Program-made: the position numbers and the translations under genes
In this document: positions 1 through 5,232 of the stretch, in pieces
Layout of the letters: every line of letters starts with the position of its first letter
Position numbering within the stretch: position 1 is the stretch's first letter
Origin: Gammaproteobacteria bacterium
Lineage (GTDB): Bacteria; Pseudomonadota; Gammaproteobacteria; SZUA-229
Length of the DNA: 5,232 bases
Direction: 5' to 3'
Assembly (NCBI GenBank): GCA_002401185.1
Contig: NVSH01000020.1
Coordinates: forward strand, 12,332 to 17,563
Notes under the pieces: model-generated
The model's database searches: none
The model's input: only the letters and a program-made list of their open reading frames with translations
What the model was told of the DNA's origin: nothing

Positions 1-678
1 CGAGGTAACCACATCTGCCACACCGACTGGGTTAGGGTACAAACCGACAGCAATTAAACCCGCGACGTGGGCCATATCAACAAATAAATAAGCGCCACAA
101 GAATCGGCTATTTCACGAAACCGACCCCAATCCATCACTTGTGAATAGGCTGAAAAACCTGCAACAATCATTTTCGGTTGGTGTTCATCAGTTAATCGCT
201 GAACTTGATCATAATCAACAAGGCCTGTTGCATAATCAAGACCATATTGAACAGCGTTATAAATTTTGCCAGAAAAACTGACATGTGAACCGTGCGTTAG
301 GTGACCACCGTCCGCGAGTGACATACCAAGAATGGTATCACCAGGTTGACACAAGGCCATATAAACCGCAGCGTTTGCCTGGGAGCCAGAATGCGGTTGA
401 ACATTGGCATATTCAGCACCGAACAATTGTTTTATACGATCGATAGCGAGTTGTTCTGCTACGTCAACGTTAACACAGCCACCATAATAACGACGTGCTG
501 GGTATCCTTCGGCATACTTGTTGGTCAGCAGCGAACCCTGTGCCTGCATAACCCGAGGGCTAGCATAATTTTCGGAAGCGATCAGTTCAATATGTTCTTC
601 TTGACGAATTACCTCATGCTGCATAGCAGACCATAAAGCTTCATCATAACCTTCAATTTTTACATCTTTAGAAAACAT
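1..678 (-). CDS. glyA: Serine hydroxymethyltransferase, N-terminal part (cut by window edge)
   Basis: This is a PLP-dependent cytosolic enzyme that interconverts serine plus tetrahydrofolate with glycine plus 5,10-methylene-THF, the main source of one-carbon units. The frame is open for 226 codons from ATG at 676-678 to the left edge, about 54% of a usual 417-aa protein. Visible hallmarks are HIELIASEN (29-37), the S35/Y55/E57/Y65 set at E. coli numbering, NKYAEGYP (53-60), RRYYGGC (62-68), [19 protein letters not shown], and FVDMAHVAG (199-207) with D201 and H204. The Schiff-base lysine (K229 in E. coli) should lie about four codons beyond the edge because this protein has one extra residue near GLDYATG. 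The start is supported by a GGGAG Shine-Dalgarno (685-689) six bases upstream. No frameshift or stop occurs in the visible part. The identification is secure from family knowledge; integrity of the missing half cannot be judged. Confidence 0.97.
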   Translation of the reverse strand, partial: MFSKDVKIEGYDEALWSAMQHEVIRQEEHIELIASENYASPRVMQAQGSLLTNKYAEGYPARRYYGGCVNVDVAEQLAIDRIKQLFGAEYANVQPHSGSQANAAVYMALCQPGDTILGMSLADGGHLTHGSHVSFSGKIYNAVQYGLDYATGLVDYDQVQRLTDEHQPKMIVAGFSAYSQVMDWGRFREIADSCGAYLFVDMAHVAGLIAVGLYPNPVGVADVVTS

Positions 679-950
679 TCAACGCTCCCAGGCATCTAGC
701 GCACCAAGTTACGGGCACACATTAATTTAATAATCGCCGCAATCTTAACAAATAAGCAACCTGACTGTACAGTTAACTCACTGATATTTCTACTAAATGG
801 GGATATCACCTAAGTAAACTTAAATACAAATAAGACGGACACAAATAACGCAAAGTGCGATAGAAAAAAACGATAAATGACAAAGAGGTATTTGACCTGA
901 CGCTAGCCACCTAGATGCAATATACTTACATTACAATTTGTATGATAATC
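679..950. other. Gene-free region upstream of glyA (glyA leader/promoter region)
   Basis: About 270 bp separate the terminator of the upstream small gene from the glyA start, and I find no credible ORF on either strand. Two weak minus-strand promoter candidates are visible. The distal one is TTATCA (943-948) with an 18-bp spacer to TATATT (919-924), which would give a leader of about 230 nt. The proximal one is TTGTTA (746-751) with a 16-bp spacer to TAAATT (724-729), which would give a leader of about 40 nt. Other items are a 10-bp perfect palindrome ACTGTACAGT (764-773), a single PurR-like half site ACGCAAA near 848-854 without its partner half, and a run of seven T on the minus strand (864-870) with no stable hairpin before it. 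I recognise no glycine, SAM or THF riboswitch core here. Confidence 0.6.
919..948 (-). promoter_or_regulatory. Candidate distal promoter for glyA (weak)
   Basis: On the minus strand, TTATCA (943-948, four of six matches to TTGACA) lies 18 bp upstream of TATATT (919-924, five of six matches to TATAAT). It sits just downstream of the terminator of the preceding gene, which is where a new transcription unit leading to glyA would have to begin. This is a pattern match in AT-rich DNA only; a proximal alternative at 724-751 is nearly as good. Confidence 0.3.
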
Positions 951-985
951 AAAAAGATAGTGCTTCCTCTCCACAGGAGGAAGCA
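951..985 (-). terminator. Rho-independent terminator after the small repeat-protein gene
   Basis: Positions 961-969 (TGCTTCCTC) and 977-985 (GAGGAAGCA) form a perfect 9-bp stem with a 7-nt loop. Reading the minus strand, the stem is followed after a few bases by a run of five T (951-955 on the plus strand is AAAAA). The hairpin begins 26 bp past the stop codon of the gene at 1012-1260. On the plus strand no T-run follows, so it acts only on minus-strand transcription. It separates the small gene from glyA, implying that glyA has its own promoter. Confidence 0.88.
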
Positions 986-1011
986 AATTTAATGACACAT
1001 GAAAATGTTAC

Positions 1012-1260
1012 TTAGTAACCAAAAGCACCACGCGCTTTGTCAACATCAACAGCTTCTTTCGCTTTTTCTTTGTCAACGGAACCCGCCGCCGCTTTATAAT
1101 CTACCCCGTCAGAACTTACTGAACTTTTAAGCTTATCTTTATCGACAGAATCCGACGCTTTGTCTTTATCAACCGAGTCAGCCAGTTTGCCATAATCTAT
1201 GGCATGAGCGATTGGACTGGCGATAAAAAGCAACGCAATTATTAGTGCCTGTAATTTCAT
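1012..1260 (-). CDS. Small exported protein built of nonapeptide repeats, unknown function
   Basis: I do not recognise this 82-aa protein. Residues 1-20 form a classic Sec signal peptide: K2, a hydrophobic core LIIALLFIA, and AHA before a likely signal peptidase I cut after A20. There is no lipobox cysteine, and no cysteine anywhere. The mature 62 residues are about 40% charged, near neutral overall (12 K/R, 14 D/E), and built from a 9-residue unit of the form [A/S/G]-V-D-x-x-K-A-x-x. Six units are visible, with one 5-residue truncated unit (SVSSD, 47-51) in the middle; the protein ends in AFGY. The product should be periplasmic or secreted. The start is supported by AGGA (1266-1269) five bases upstream of the ATG. 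A strong terminator follows, so this is probably a monocistronic gene, divergent from ettA. Family and function are unknown; being a real gene is likely because signal peptide, RBS and terminator agree. Confidence 0.85.
   Translation of the reverse strand: MKLQALIIALLFIASPIAHAIDYGKLADSVDKDKASDSVDKDKLKSSVSSDGVDYKAAAGSVDKEKAKEAVDVDKARGAFGY
1027..1203 (-). repeat. Tandem 27-bp (nonapeptide) coding repeats
   Basis: Residues 20-78 divide into AIDYGKLAD, SVDKDKASD, SVDKDKLKS, the short SVSSD, GVDYKAAAG, SVDKEKAKE and AVDVDKARG. The D at unit position 3 is present in all six full units and the K at position 6 in five (A in GVDYKAAAG). The matching codons differ at synonymous positions: the three SVDK copies read TCG GTT GAT AAA, TCT GTC GAT AAA and TCC GTT GAC AAA. 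This indicates old duplication with the peptide, rather than the DNA, being conserved. The truncated unit breaks the period by 4 residues. Confidence 0.8.
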
Positions 1261-1306
1261 AATAATCCTATTTGTTTGTAATTTTTACGAGCAGGCATAC
1301 TAACAG

Positions 1307-1337
1307 ATTATCTTAATGATAAATTCTGCCTGTGCAA
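1307..1337 (-). promoter_or_regulatory. Candidate promoter of the small repeat-protein gene
   Basis: On the minus strand, GATAAT (1307-1312, five of six matches to TATAAT) has TTGCAC (1332-1337) upstream with a 19-bp spacer. An overlapping alternative -10 is TAAGAT (1310-1315) with a 16-bp spacer to the same -35. The -35 is poor, so a basal sigma70 promoter assisted by an activator, or another sigma factor, is possible. The -10 lies within an inverted repeat, TTATC-5 bp-GATAA (1308-1322). Confidence 0.35.
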
Positions 1338-1354
1338 AGTTTAGGATAAATCAC

Positions 1355-1385
1355 TTGACCGTCGTAAACAGCCTATGCATATAAT
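1355..1385 (+). promoter_or_regulatory. Sigma70-type promoter of ettA
   Basis: TTGACC (1355-1360) matches five of six bases of the -35 consensus and TATAAT (1380-1385) matches all six of the -10 consensus, with a 19-bp spacer that is longer than the 17-bp optimum. Transcription would begin near 1391-1393 and leave a leader of about 25 nt before the ATG at 1418. This is the best promoter in the window and faces ettA directly. Confidence 0.72.
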
Positions 1386-1417
1386 TCGCCCACGTTTAAC
1401 CAATTACTTGTTCAGCT

Positions 1418-3085
1418 ATGGCGCAATATGTATTCACAATGAACGGCGTAGGCAAAGTCGTTCCTCCTAAAAAAATCATCTTGGAAGATATCAGTTTAAA
1501 TTTTTTTCCTGGTGCGAAAATTGGTGTCTTAGGCTACAACGGCTCAGGAAAATCCACCCTGCTTCGCATCATGGCTGGTATCGATGACGACTTTATAGGC
1601 GAAGCTCGACCTGCCGCTGACCTACGCATTGGATACTTGCCGCAGGAACCGCAGCTTAATGAATCAAAAGACGTACGTGGCAATGTAGAAGAAGGATTAA
1701 GTGTAATAATCGACGCGCAAAAACGGCTCGATGAAGTCTACACGGCCTACGGTGAAGCCGACGCTGATTTTGATGCGCTTGCCAGTGAACAGGCAAAACT
1801 TGAAAACTTAATTCAGGCAGCTGACGCACATAACCTGGATAACAAACTGGAAATCGCTGCAGATGCCTTACGCCTACCACCATGGGATGCTGATGTAAGC
1901 AAACTCTCCGGTGGTGAACGACGACGAGTGGCTTTATGCCGACTGCTTTTATCCGCACCTGACATGCTAATTCTCGATGAACCAACCAATCATCTCGACG
2001 CAGAATCTGTTGCCTGGTTGGAACGTTTCCTAAAAGAATATACTGGCACCGTTATCGCGGTAACCCATGATCGATACTTTCTCGACAACGTCGCTGGCTG
2101 GATCCTGGAACTCGACCGTGGGCGAGGCATACCCTGGGAAGGAAATTATTCATCCTGGCTGGAACAAAAAGAAGCACGTCTGGCTACTGAGGAGAAAAAA
2201 GAAGCCAATCGCCAAAAAACCATCAAAGCCGAACTGGAATGGGTTCGCTCAAACCCTAAAGCTCGCCAGGCAAAAAGCAAAGCTCGCATGCAACGTTTTG
2301 AAGAACTATCATCATCCGAATACCAGAAGCGCTCAGAAACACAGTCCCTCTATATTCCGCCTGGCCCTCGTCTTGGCGAACTGGTCATCGAAGCTAAAAA
2401 TATAAGTAAAAAATTCGGCGATAAACTTCTCTACGAAGACCTGAGTTTTAGTTTGCCGCGTGGTGGTATCGTCGGCATCATCGGTGCAAACGGTGCCGGT
2501 AAAACAACGCTTTTTAGACTGATAACCGATGAAGAAAAACCGGATAGTGGTGAATTTAAAATCGGCGACACTGTTAAGATAGCGTATGTTGATCAATCGC
2601 GTGATAGCTTAACCGCTAACAATACCGTGTGGGGCGAGATTTCTGACGAACTGGACAACATTACCATTGGAAATTACAGTGTGCCTTCACGTGGTTATGT
2701 CAGCCGCTTTAACTTTAAAGGTGAAGACCAACAGAAGTTTATCAAAGATTTATCTGGCGGCGAACGCAACCGTGTTCATCTCGCCAAGCTACTAAAAAGC
2801 GGTGGCAACTTATTACTGCTCGACGAACCAACCAATGACCTCGATGTTGAAACCTTACGCGCACTCGAAGAAGCCATACTCAACTTCCCCGGCTGTGTCG
2901 TTGTTATCTCACATGACCGCTGGTTTCTCGATCGTATCGCTACGCATATACTGGCCTTTGAAGGCGAAAGCAAAACCACCTGGTTCGAAGGGAACTACAC
3001 AGAATATGAAGCTGACCGAGTAAATCGTTTAGGCGAAGAAGCGGCCATCAATCCGCATAGAATCAAGTTTAAAAATATAACTTAG
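1418..3085 (+). CDS. ettA: Energy-dependent translational throttle protein EttA (ABC-F ATPase)
   Basis: EttA is a soluble ribosome-binding ABC-F ATPase. Known from E. coli, it occupies the E site, contacts the P-site initiator tRNA and gates the first elongation steps according to ATP/ADP. The 555 residues match the E. coli length and align without gaps at the key positions. ABC1 has Walker A GYNGSGKS (39-46), the arm insertion around 95-140, signature LSGGE (163-167) and Walker B ending in DEPTNHLD with catalytic E188. The charged linker, the P-site tRNA interaction motif, spans about 242-320, including [16 protein letters not shown]2 has Walker A GANGAGKT (356-363), LSGGE (445-449) and DEPTNDLD with E470. 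There are no transmembrane segments, so it is not a transporter. The start MAQYVFTM corresponds to the E. coli N-terminus. No convincing Shine-Dalgarno precedes the ATG. A good promoter lies at 1355-1385. The gene stands alone and converges on the PilZ-like gene with a 21-bp gap. Confidence 0.97.
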   Translation: MAQYVFTMNGVGKVVPPKKIILEDISLNFFPGAKIGVLGYNGSGKSTLLRIMAGIDDDFIGEARPAADLRIGYLPQEPQLNESKDVRGNVEEGLSVIIDAQKRLDEVYTAYGEADADFDALASEQAKLENLIQAADAHNLDNKLEIAADALRLPPWDADVSKLSGGERRRVALCRLLLSAPDMLILDEPTNHLDAESVAWLERFLKEYTGTVIAVTHDRYFLDNVAGWILELDRGRGIPWEGNYSSWLEQKEARLATEEKKEANRQKTIKAELEWVRSNPKARQAKSKARMQRFEELSSSEYQKRSETQSLYIPPGPRLGELVIEAKNISKKFGDKLLYEDLSFSLPRGGIVGIIGANGAGKTTLFRLITDEEKPDSGEFKIGDTVKIAYVDQSRDSLTANNTVWGEISDELDNITIGNYSVPSRGYVSRFNFKGEDQQKFIKDLSGGERNRVHLAKLLKSGGNLLLLDEPTNDLDVETLRALEEAILNFPGCVVVISHDRWFLDRIATHILAFEGESKTTWFEGNYTEYEADRVNRLGEEAAINPHRIKFKNIT

Positions 3086-3106
3086 TAACGTAGACACACG
3101 CCATGG

Positions 3107-3427
3107 TTAACTTCTCTTTTTTACGGCCTTCAGTTTGTAGAAACCTTTGGTTACGCTGAAACCGTATGCCGACTTACCATCTTCTATAGGCTCTACATAA
3201 CAAATACGCCCCCAGACTTCCTGAGAATTACCATCTGGGAAACGCAATAACACTTGAACTCGATCATCAAGTTCGAAACATGCCTCAGAAAGAAAACGAA
3301 ACCCTCCTTTACCAATATTTTCAATATAAAATGATTTAGAAGAAAGCTGATCTTGAGCCTCACCATTAATAATTAATACCTGTATACAATAACCGTCTAG
3401 CGAAGCTCTTTCTTGATCCTGTGTCAT
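3107..3427 (-). CDS. Small single-domain PilZ-like protein
   Basis: This 106-aa cytosolic protein has the shape of a stand-alone PilZ domain, a fold that typically binds cyclic di-GMP and relays it to motility, polysaccharide or adhesion machinery. Visible features are ENIGKGGFRFLSEACFEL (36-53), corresponding to the family (D/N)xSxxG turn with following beta strand, then DRVQVLLRFPDG, a VWGRICYVEP strand and the closing YGFSV strand. The conserved serine of the turn is replaced by G39. No RxxxR motif is seen at the N-terminus; only R7 is present, in ERASLDGYC. Ligand binding is therefore doubtful, and it may work as a protein-interaction PilZ. The ATG at 3425-3427 is the only methionine near the N-terminus; AGAG about ten bases upstream is a weak RBS. 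It lies 96 bp downstream of rarA on the same strand, with no hairpin terminator between, so read-through from rarA is plausible. The fold assignment is by motif only. Confidence 0.75.
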   Translation of the reverse strand: MTQDQERASLDGYCIQVLIINGEAQDQLSSKSFYIENIGKGGFRFLSEACFELDDRVQVLLRFPDGNSQEVWGRICYVEPIEDGKSAYGFSVTKGFYKLKAVKKRS

Positions 3428-3523
3428 CTTTTTATTGTCTCTTTCTTAAATACTTATTTTTATTTTTTTAATATCTAGCGTATCCATCATCCATTGATAA
3501 TGAAAGGTTTATTATTTTTGAAA
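3428..3523 (-). other. AT-rich rarA-pilZ intergenic spacer
   Basis: These 96 bp are strongly AT-rich. I find no hairpin followed by a T-run on the minus strand, so there is no evident intrinsic terminator after rarA. A possible promoter for the PilZ-like gene is only a poor match: TTATCA followed at 17 bp by TAGATA. An A-rich stretch precedes the start codon and may aid translation initiation in place of a strong Shine-Dalgarno. Confidence 0.4.
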
Positions 3524-4870
3524 TTACTTTTTCTTAGGAAGGTTTAATTCTCTGTAATGATCGAGTCTTTCCTTTATTCTGGATTCCAAGCCTCGATCAA
3601 CGGGGTGATAATACACTTTTTCCCCTAATAAATCTGGGAAATATGTCTCGCCCGCTGCAAAGCCCTGCTCTTCATCATGCGCATAACGATAATCCCTGGC
3701 GTAACCAAGTTCCTTCATAAATGTCGTTGGCGCATTTCTTAAATGTAATGGCACATCGTAAGATGCCGAAGACCTGGCATCTAACATAGCCTCTTTATAT
3801 GCCGTATAAACAGCATTGCTCTTTGCTGTTGATGCCAGATATACGATAGCTTGGGCGATAGCTAATTCACCTTCAGGGCTACCAAGACGCTCGTAGGTTT
3901 GCCAGGCATCCAGTGACAACTGCAGACCGCGTGGATCCGCATTACCGATATCTTCTGATGCCATCCTAAGTACACGACGTGCGATATAAAGTGCATCACA
4001 ACCACCGTCGATCATTCTGCAAAACCAGTAGAGCGCAGCATCCGGATTACTGCCGCGTACTGACTTATGTAATGCTGATATTTGTTCGTAAAATAAATCG
4101 CCGCCTTTGTCAAAACGACGAAGACTTTGCGAAGTGACATTCTCTACAATATTTATATCGATCAACAACGTATCGGAATCATTATGTTTTGACCCTGTTG
4201 TTGGTTCGGCCAAGTCGCAGGCAATTTCCAGAAAATTTAAAGCCCGGCGCGCATCACCATCTGATGACTGTGCTAGCAGTTCCAGGCAATCATCTTCGAG
4301 TGCGACATTCAGGGGTTGAAGTTGATTATCTTTTGTTATGGCCTGGCGAATAACCGCTTTTAGGTCATCCACTGTCAGCGACTTTAAGATGTACGTTTTC
4401 ACCCGTGACAACAATGCGTTATTTAATTCAAACGACGGGTTTTCTGTTGTCGCGCCTATAAAATAAACGGTACCGTCTTCGACATAAGGCAAAAAGGCAT
4501 CTTGCTGCGATTTATTAAACCGATGCACCTCATCGACAAATAGAATCGTCTGCTCACCTTGTGCTTGCCATTGCTGCGCTTGCGCGATGGCAGCACGTAT
4601 ATCTTTTACCCCTGAAAGTACCGCAGATAAATTTATAAAATGCGCCTGCACTGCATTGGCTATTATTTTTGCCAGTGTGGTTTTACCGGTACCCGGGGGG
4701 CCCCAAAAAACCATTGAATGCAAGGTTTGGTTTTCTATCGCCTGCGTGAGCACTTTACCTTTGCCGATAATATGACTCTGCCCGATAAAATCAGACAGTG
4801 ATTGCGGACGCATTCTGTCAGCAAGAGGCCGATAAGACAGGCCTTGCGTATCAAAAAGTTCGGCAGACAC
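3524..4870 (-). CDS. rarA: Replication-associated recombination protein A (AAA+ ATPase, RarA/MgsA)
   Basis: RarA is a cytosolic clamp-loader-like AAA+ ATPase of the RarA/Mgs1/WRNIP1 family that acts at stalled or gapped replication forks, interacting in E. coli with SSB and DNA. The protein is 448 aa, against about 447 in E. coli. Motifs are LADRMRPQSLSDFIGQ (16-31), Walker A GPPGTGKT (57-64), Walker B LFVDEVHRF (110-118), sensor 1 GATTENPSF (139-147) and LLSR with arginine finger R156. DARRALN carries the sensor 2 region. The C-terminal tetramerisation part includes SALHKSVRGS, ASEDIGNADPR, AIAQAIVYLA, SNAVYTAYK, HLRNAPT and YRYAHDE. The start is GTG (4868-4870). An in-frame TAA lies five codons upstream with no other start codon between, and the next methionine (residue 20) would remove conserved residues. 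No strong Shine-Dalgarno is visible. It follows lolA by 29 bp, so translation and transcription are probably tied to lolA, as in E. coli. Confidence 0.96.
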   Translation of the reverse strand: MSAELFDTQGLSYRPLADRMRPQSLSDFIGQSHIIGKGKVLTQAIENQTLHSMVFWGPPGTGKTTLAKIIANAVQAHFINLSAVLSGVKDIRAAIAQAQQWQAQGEQTILFVDEVHRFNKSQQDAFLPYVEDGTVYFIGATTENPSFELNNALLSRVKTYILKSLTVDDLKAVIRQAITKDNQLQPLNVALEDDCLELLAQSSDGDARRALNFLEIACDLAEPTTGSKHNDSDTLLIDINIVENVTSQSLRRFDKGGDLFYEQISALHKSVRGSNPDAALYWFCRMIDGGCDALYIARRVLRMASEDIGNADPRGLQLSLDAWQTYERLGSPEGELAIAQAIVYLASTAKSNAVYTAYKEAMLDARSSASYDVPLHLRNAPTTFMKELGYARDYRYAHDEEQGFAAGETYFPDLLGEKVYYHPVDRGLESRIKERLDHYRELNLPKKK

Positions 4871-4899
4871 GTTGGCACTGTTTATTTACAGATTGCGAT

Positions 4900-5232
4900 T
4901 TAACCACCAAAAACATCCACGCCTTCAGGCGGTACAAACTGAAATATTTCTTTTGCTAAGATTGTGTTAGTTGAAATTTCTGAAAAAACGATGTCTGTTA
5001 CCTGTTCAAACTGATCATGCAACTGCATGAATCGCAACCCATGCACATCAAGACCAACAACGATTTCGCTGAAGTCTGATTCATTCGATTTACTTTCAAG
5101 TTTTAAACGATACACACCATCACTATTATCTAATGGTGACACTATAAAATTTTTATACAATGTTGAACTGTCCTGCAATAACGCCATAGGTGAGGAAGAC
5201 GAACTAACACCATGACGCTGTACGGTTACCTG
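4900..5232 (-). CDS. lolA: Outer-membrane lipoprotein carrier LolA, C-terminal part (cut by window edge)
   Basis: LolA is the periplasmic chaperone that takes lipoproteins from the LolCDE ABC transporter and hands them to LolB at the outer membrane. The frame is open without a stop from the right edge to TAA at 4900-4902, giving 110 residues, roughly the C-terminal half of a protein of about 200 aa. The visible part starts QVTVQRHGV. It contains the strand pattern YRLKLESKSNESDFSEIVVGLDVHGLRFMQLHDQFEQ, written here as residues 38-74 of the fragment, which matches the LolA strands of the type 'F..I.LGF...L..M.L.D.FGQ.T...F'. It ends in the diagnostic FQFVPPEGVDVFGG. The ATG at 5185-5187 is internal, not the start, because the family pattern continues upstream of it. 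The signal peptide and N-terminal half lie outside the window. The following gene is rarA, the same order as in E. coli. Confidence 0.92.
   Translation of the reverse strand, partial: QVTVQRHGVSSSSSPMALLQDSSTLYKNFIVSPLDNSDGVYRLKLESKSNESDFSEIVVGLDVHGLRFMQLHDQFEQVTDIVFSEISTNTILAKEIFQFVPPEGVDVFGG

Noticed and set aside
346..636. Plus-strand open frame of 96 codons
   Set aside because: It lies entirely antisense to well-conserved glyA coding sequence, has no family resemblance and no RBS; it is a shadow frame.
764..773. ACTGTACAGT as an SOS (LexA) box
   Set aside because: The CTGT and ACAG halves are adjacent, whereas the gammaproteobacterial LexA box needs about 8 bp between them; glyA is also not an expected SOS gene.
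847..862. Possible PurR box upstream of glyA
   Set aside because: Only the left half (ACGCAAA) matches; the right half does not match TTTGCGT, so this is not a convincing operator although PurR controls glyA in E. coli.
864..870. Minus-strand run of seven T as a second terminator
   Set aside because: The bases before it form at best a 4-bp stem (AGGT/ACCT) that is not adjacent to the T-run, so no stable hairpin supports it.
1012..1260. Small protein as a toxin, antitoxin or immunity component
   Set aside because: It has a signal peptide, no partner ORF next to it, a separate terminator and a repetitive charged body; nothing supports a toxin-antitoxin or defence role.
1656..1985. Minus-strand open frame of 109 codons inside ettA
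   Set aside because: It is antisense to the ABC1 domain of ettA, with an H/R/V/L-rich composition typical of reading a real gene backwards.
2067..2405. Plus-strand 112-codon frame overlapping ettA in another frame
   Set aside because: The ettA frame is intact and conserved across this stretch, so the overlapping frame needs no explanation as a gene or frameshift remnant.
3451..3505. Promoter for the PilZ-like gene (TTATCA, 17 bp, TAGATA)
   Set aside because: The -10 matches only three of six consensus bases and the region is so AT-rich that such matches are expected by chance.
4900..5187. A complete small 95-aa gene starting at the ATG at 5185-5187
   Set aside because: The frame stays open and LolA-like (QVTV...) upstream to the window edge, and the sequence is the C-terminal half of LolA, so the ATG is internal.

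Overview
The window looks like a chromosomal housekeeping segment from a gammaproteobacterium with moderate, slightly AT-leaning base composition. I base this on the protein sequences, read by eye with no database search. EttA aligns colinearly with the E. coli protein, with the same length (555 aa) and catalytic glutamates at the same positions, 188 and 470. RarA is 448 aa, against about 447 in E. coli. It lies directly downstream of lolA, the gene order known from E. coli and relatives. The species cannot be named from this.

Layout: (1) Positions 1-678, minus strand: the N-terminal 226 codons of glyA (serine hydroxymethyltransferase), cut by the left edge just before the PLP-binding lysine. 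(2) 679-950: a gene-free leader upstream of glyA with only weak promoter candidates. (3) 951-985: a clear intrinsic terminator serving the minus-strand gene at 1012-1260. That gene encodes an 82-aa exported protein built from nonapeptide repeats, and I do not recognise its family. (4) 1261-1417: a divergent intergenic region with a good sigma70-type promoter for ettA. (5) 1418-3085, plus strand: ettA, an ABC-F translation factor. (6) 3107-3427, minus strand: a small single-domain PilZ-like protein, tail to tail with ettA. (7) 3524-4870, minus strand: rarA, a AAA+ ATPase of replication-fork maintenance. (8) 4900-5232, minus strand: the C-terminal 110 codons of lolA, the periplasmic lipoprotein carrier, cut by the right edge.

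The genes do not form one pathway. glyA supplies one-carbon units, ettA tunes translation to energy state, lolA moves lipoproteins to the outer membrane and rarA acts at stalled replication forks. lolA, rarA and pilZ share a strand with gaps of 29 and 96 bp and no hairpin terminator between them, so they may be co-transcribed. I see no mobile element, tRNA, rRNA, CRISPR array or defence system. The items that merit attention are the repeat-built exported protein, which is the only real unknown, and the PilZ-like protein, whose c-di-GMP-binding motifs are degenerate. The rest is ordinary core genome.
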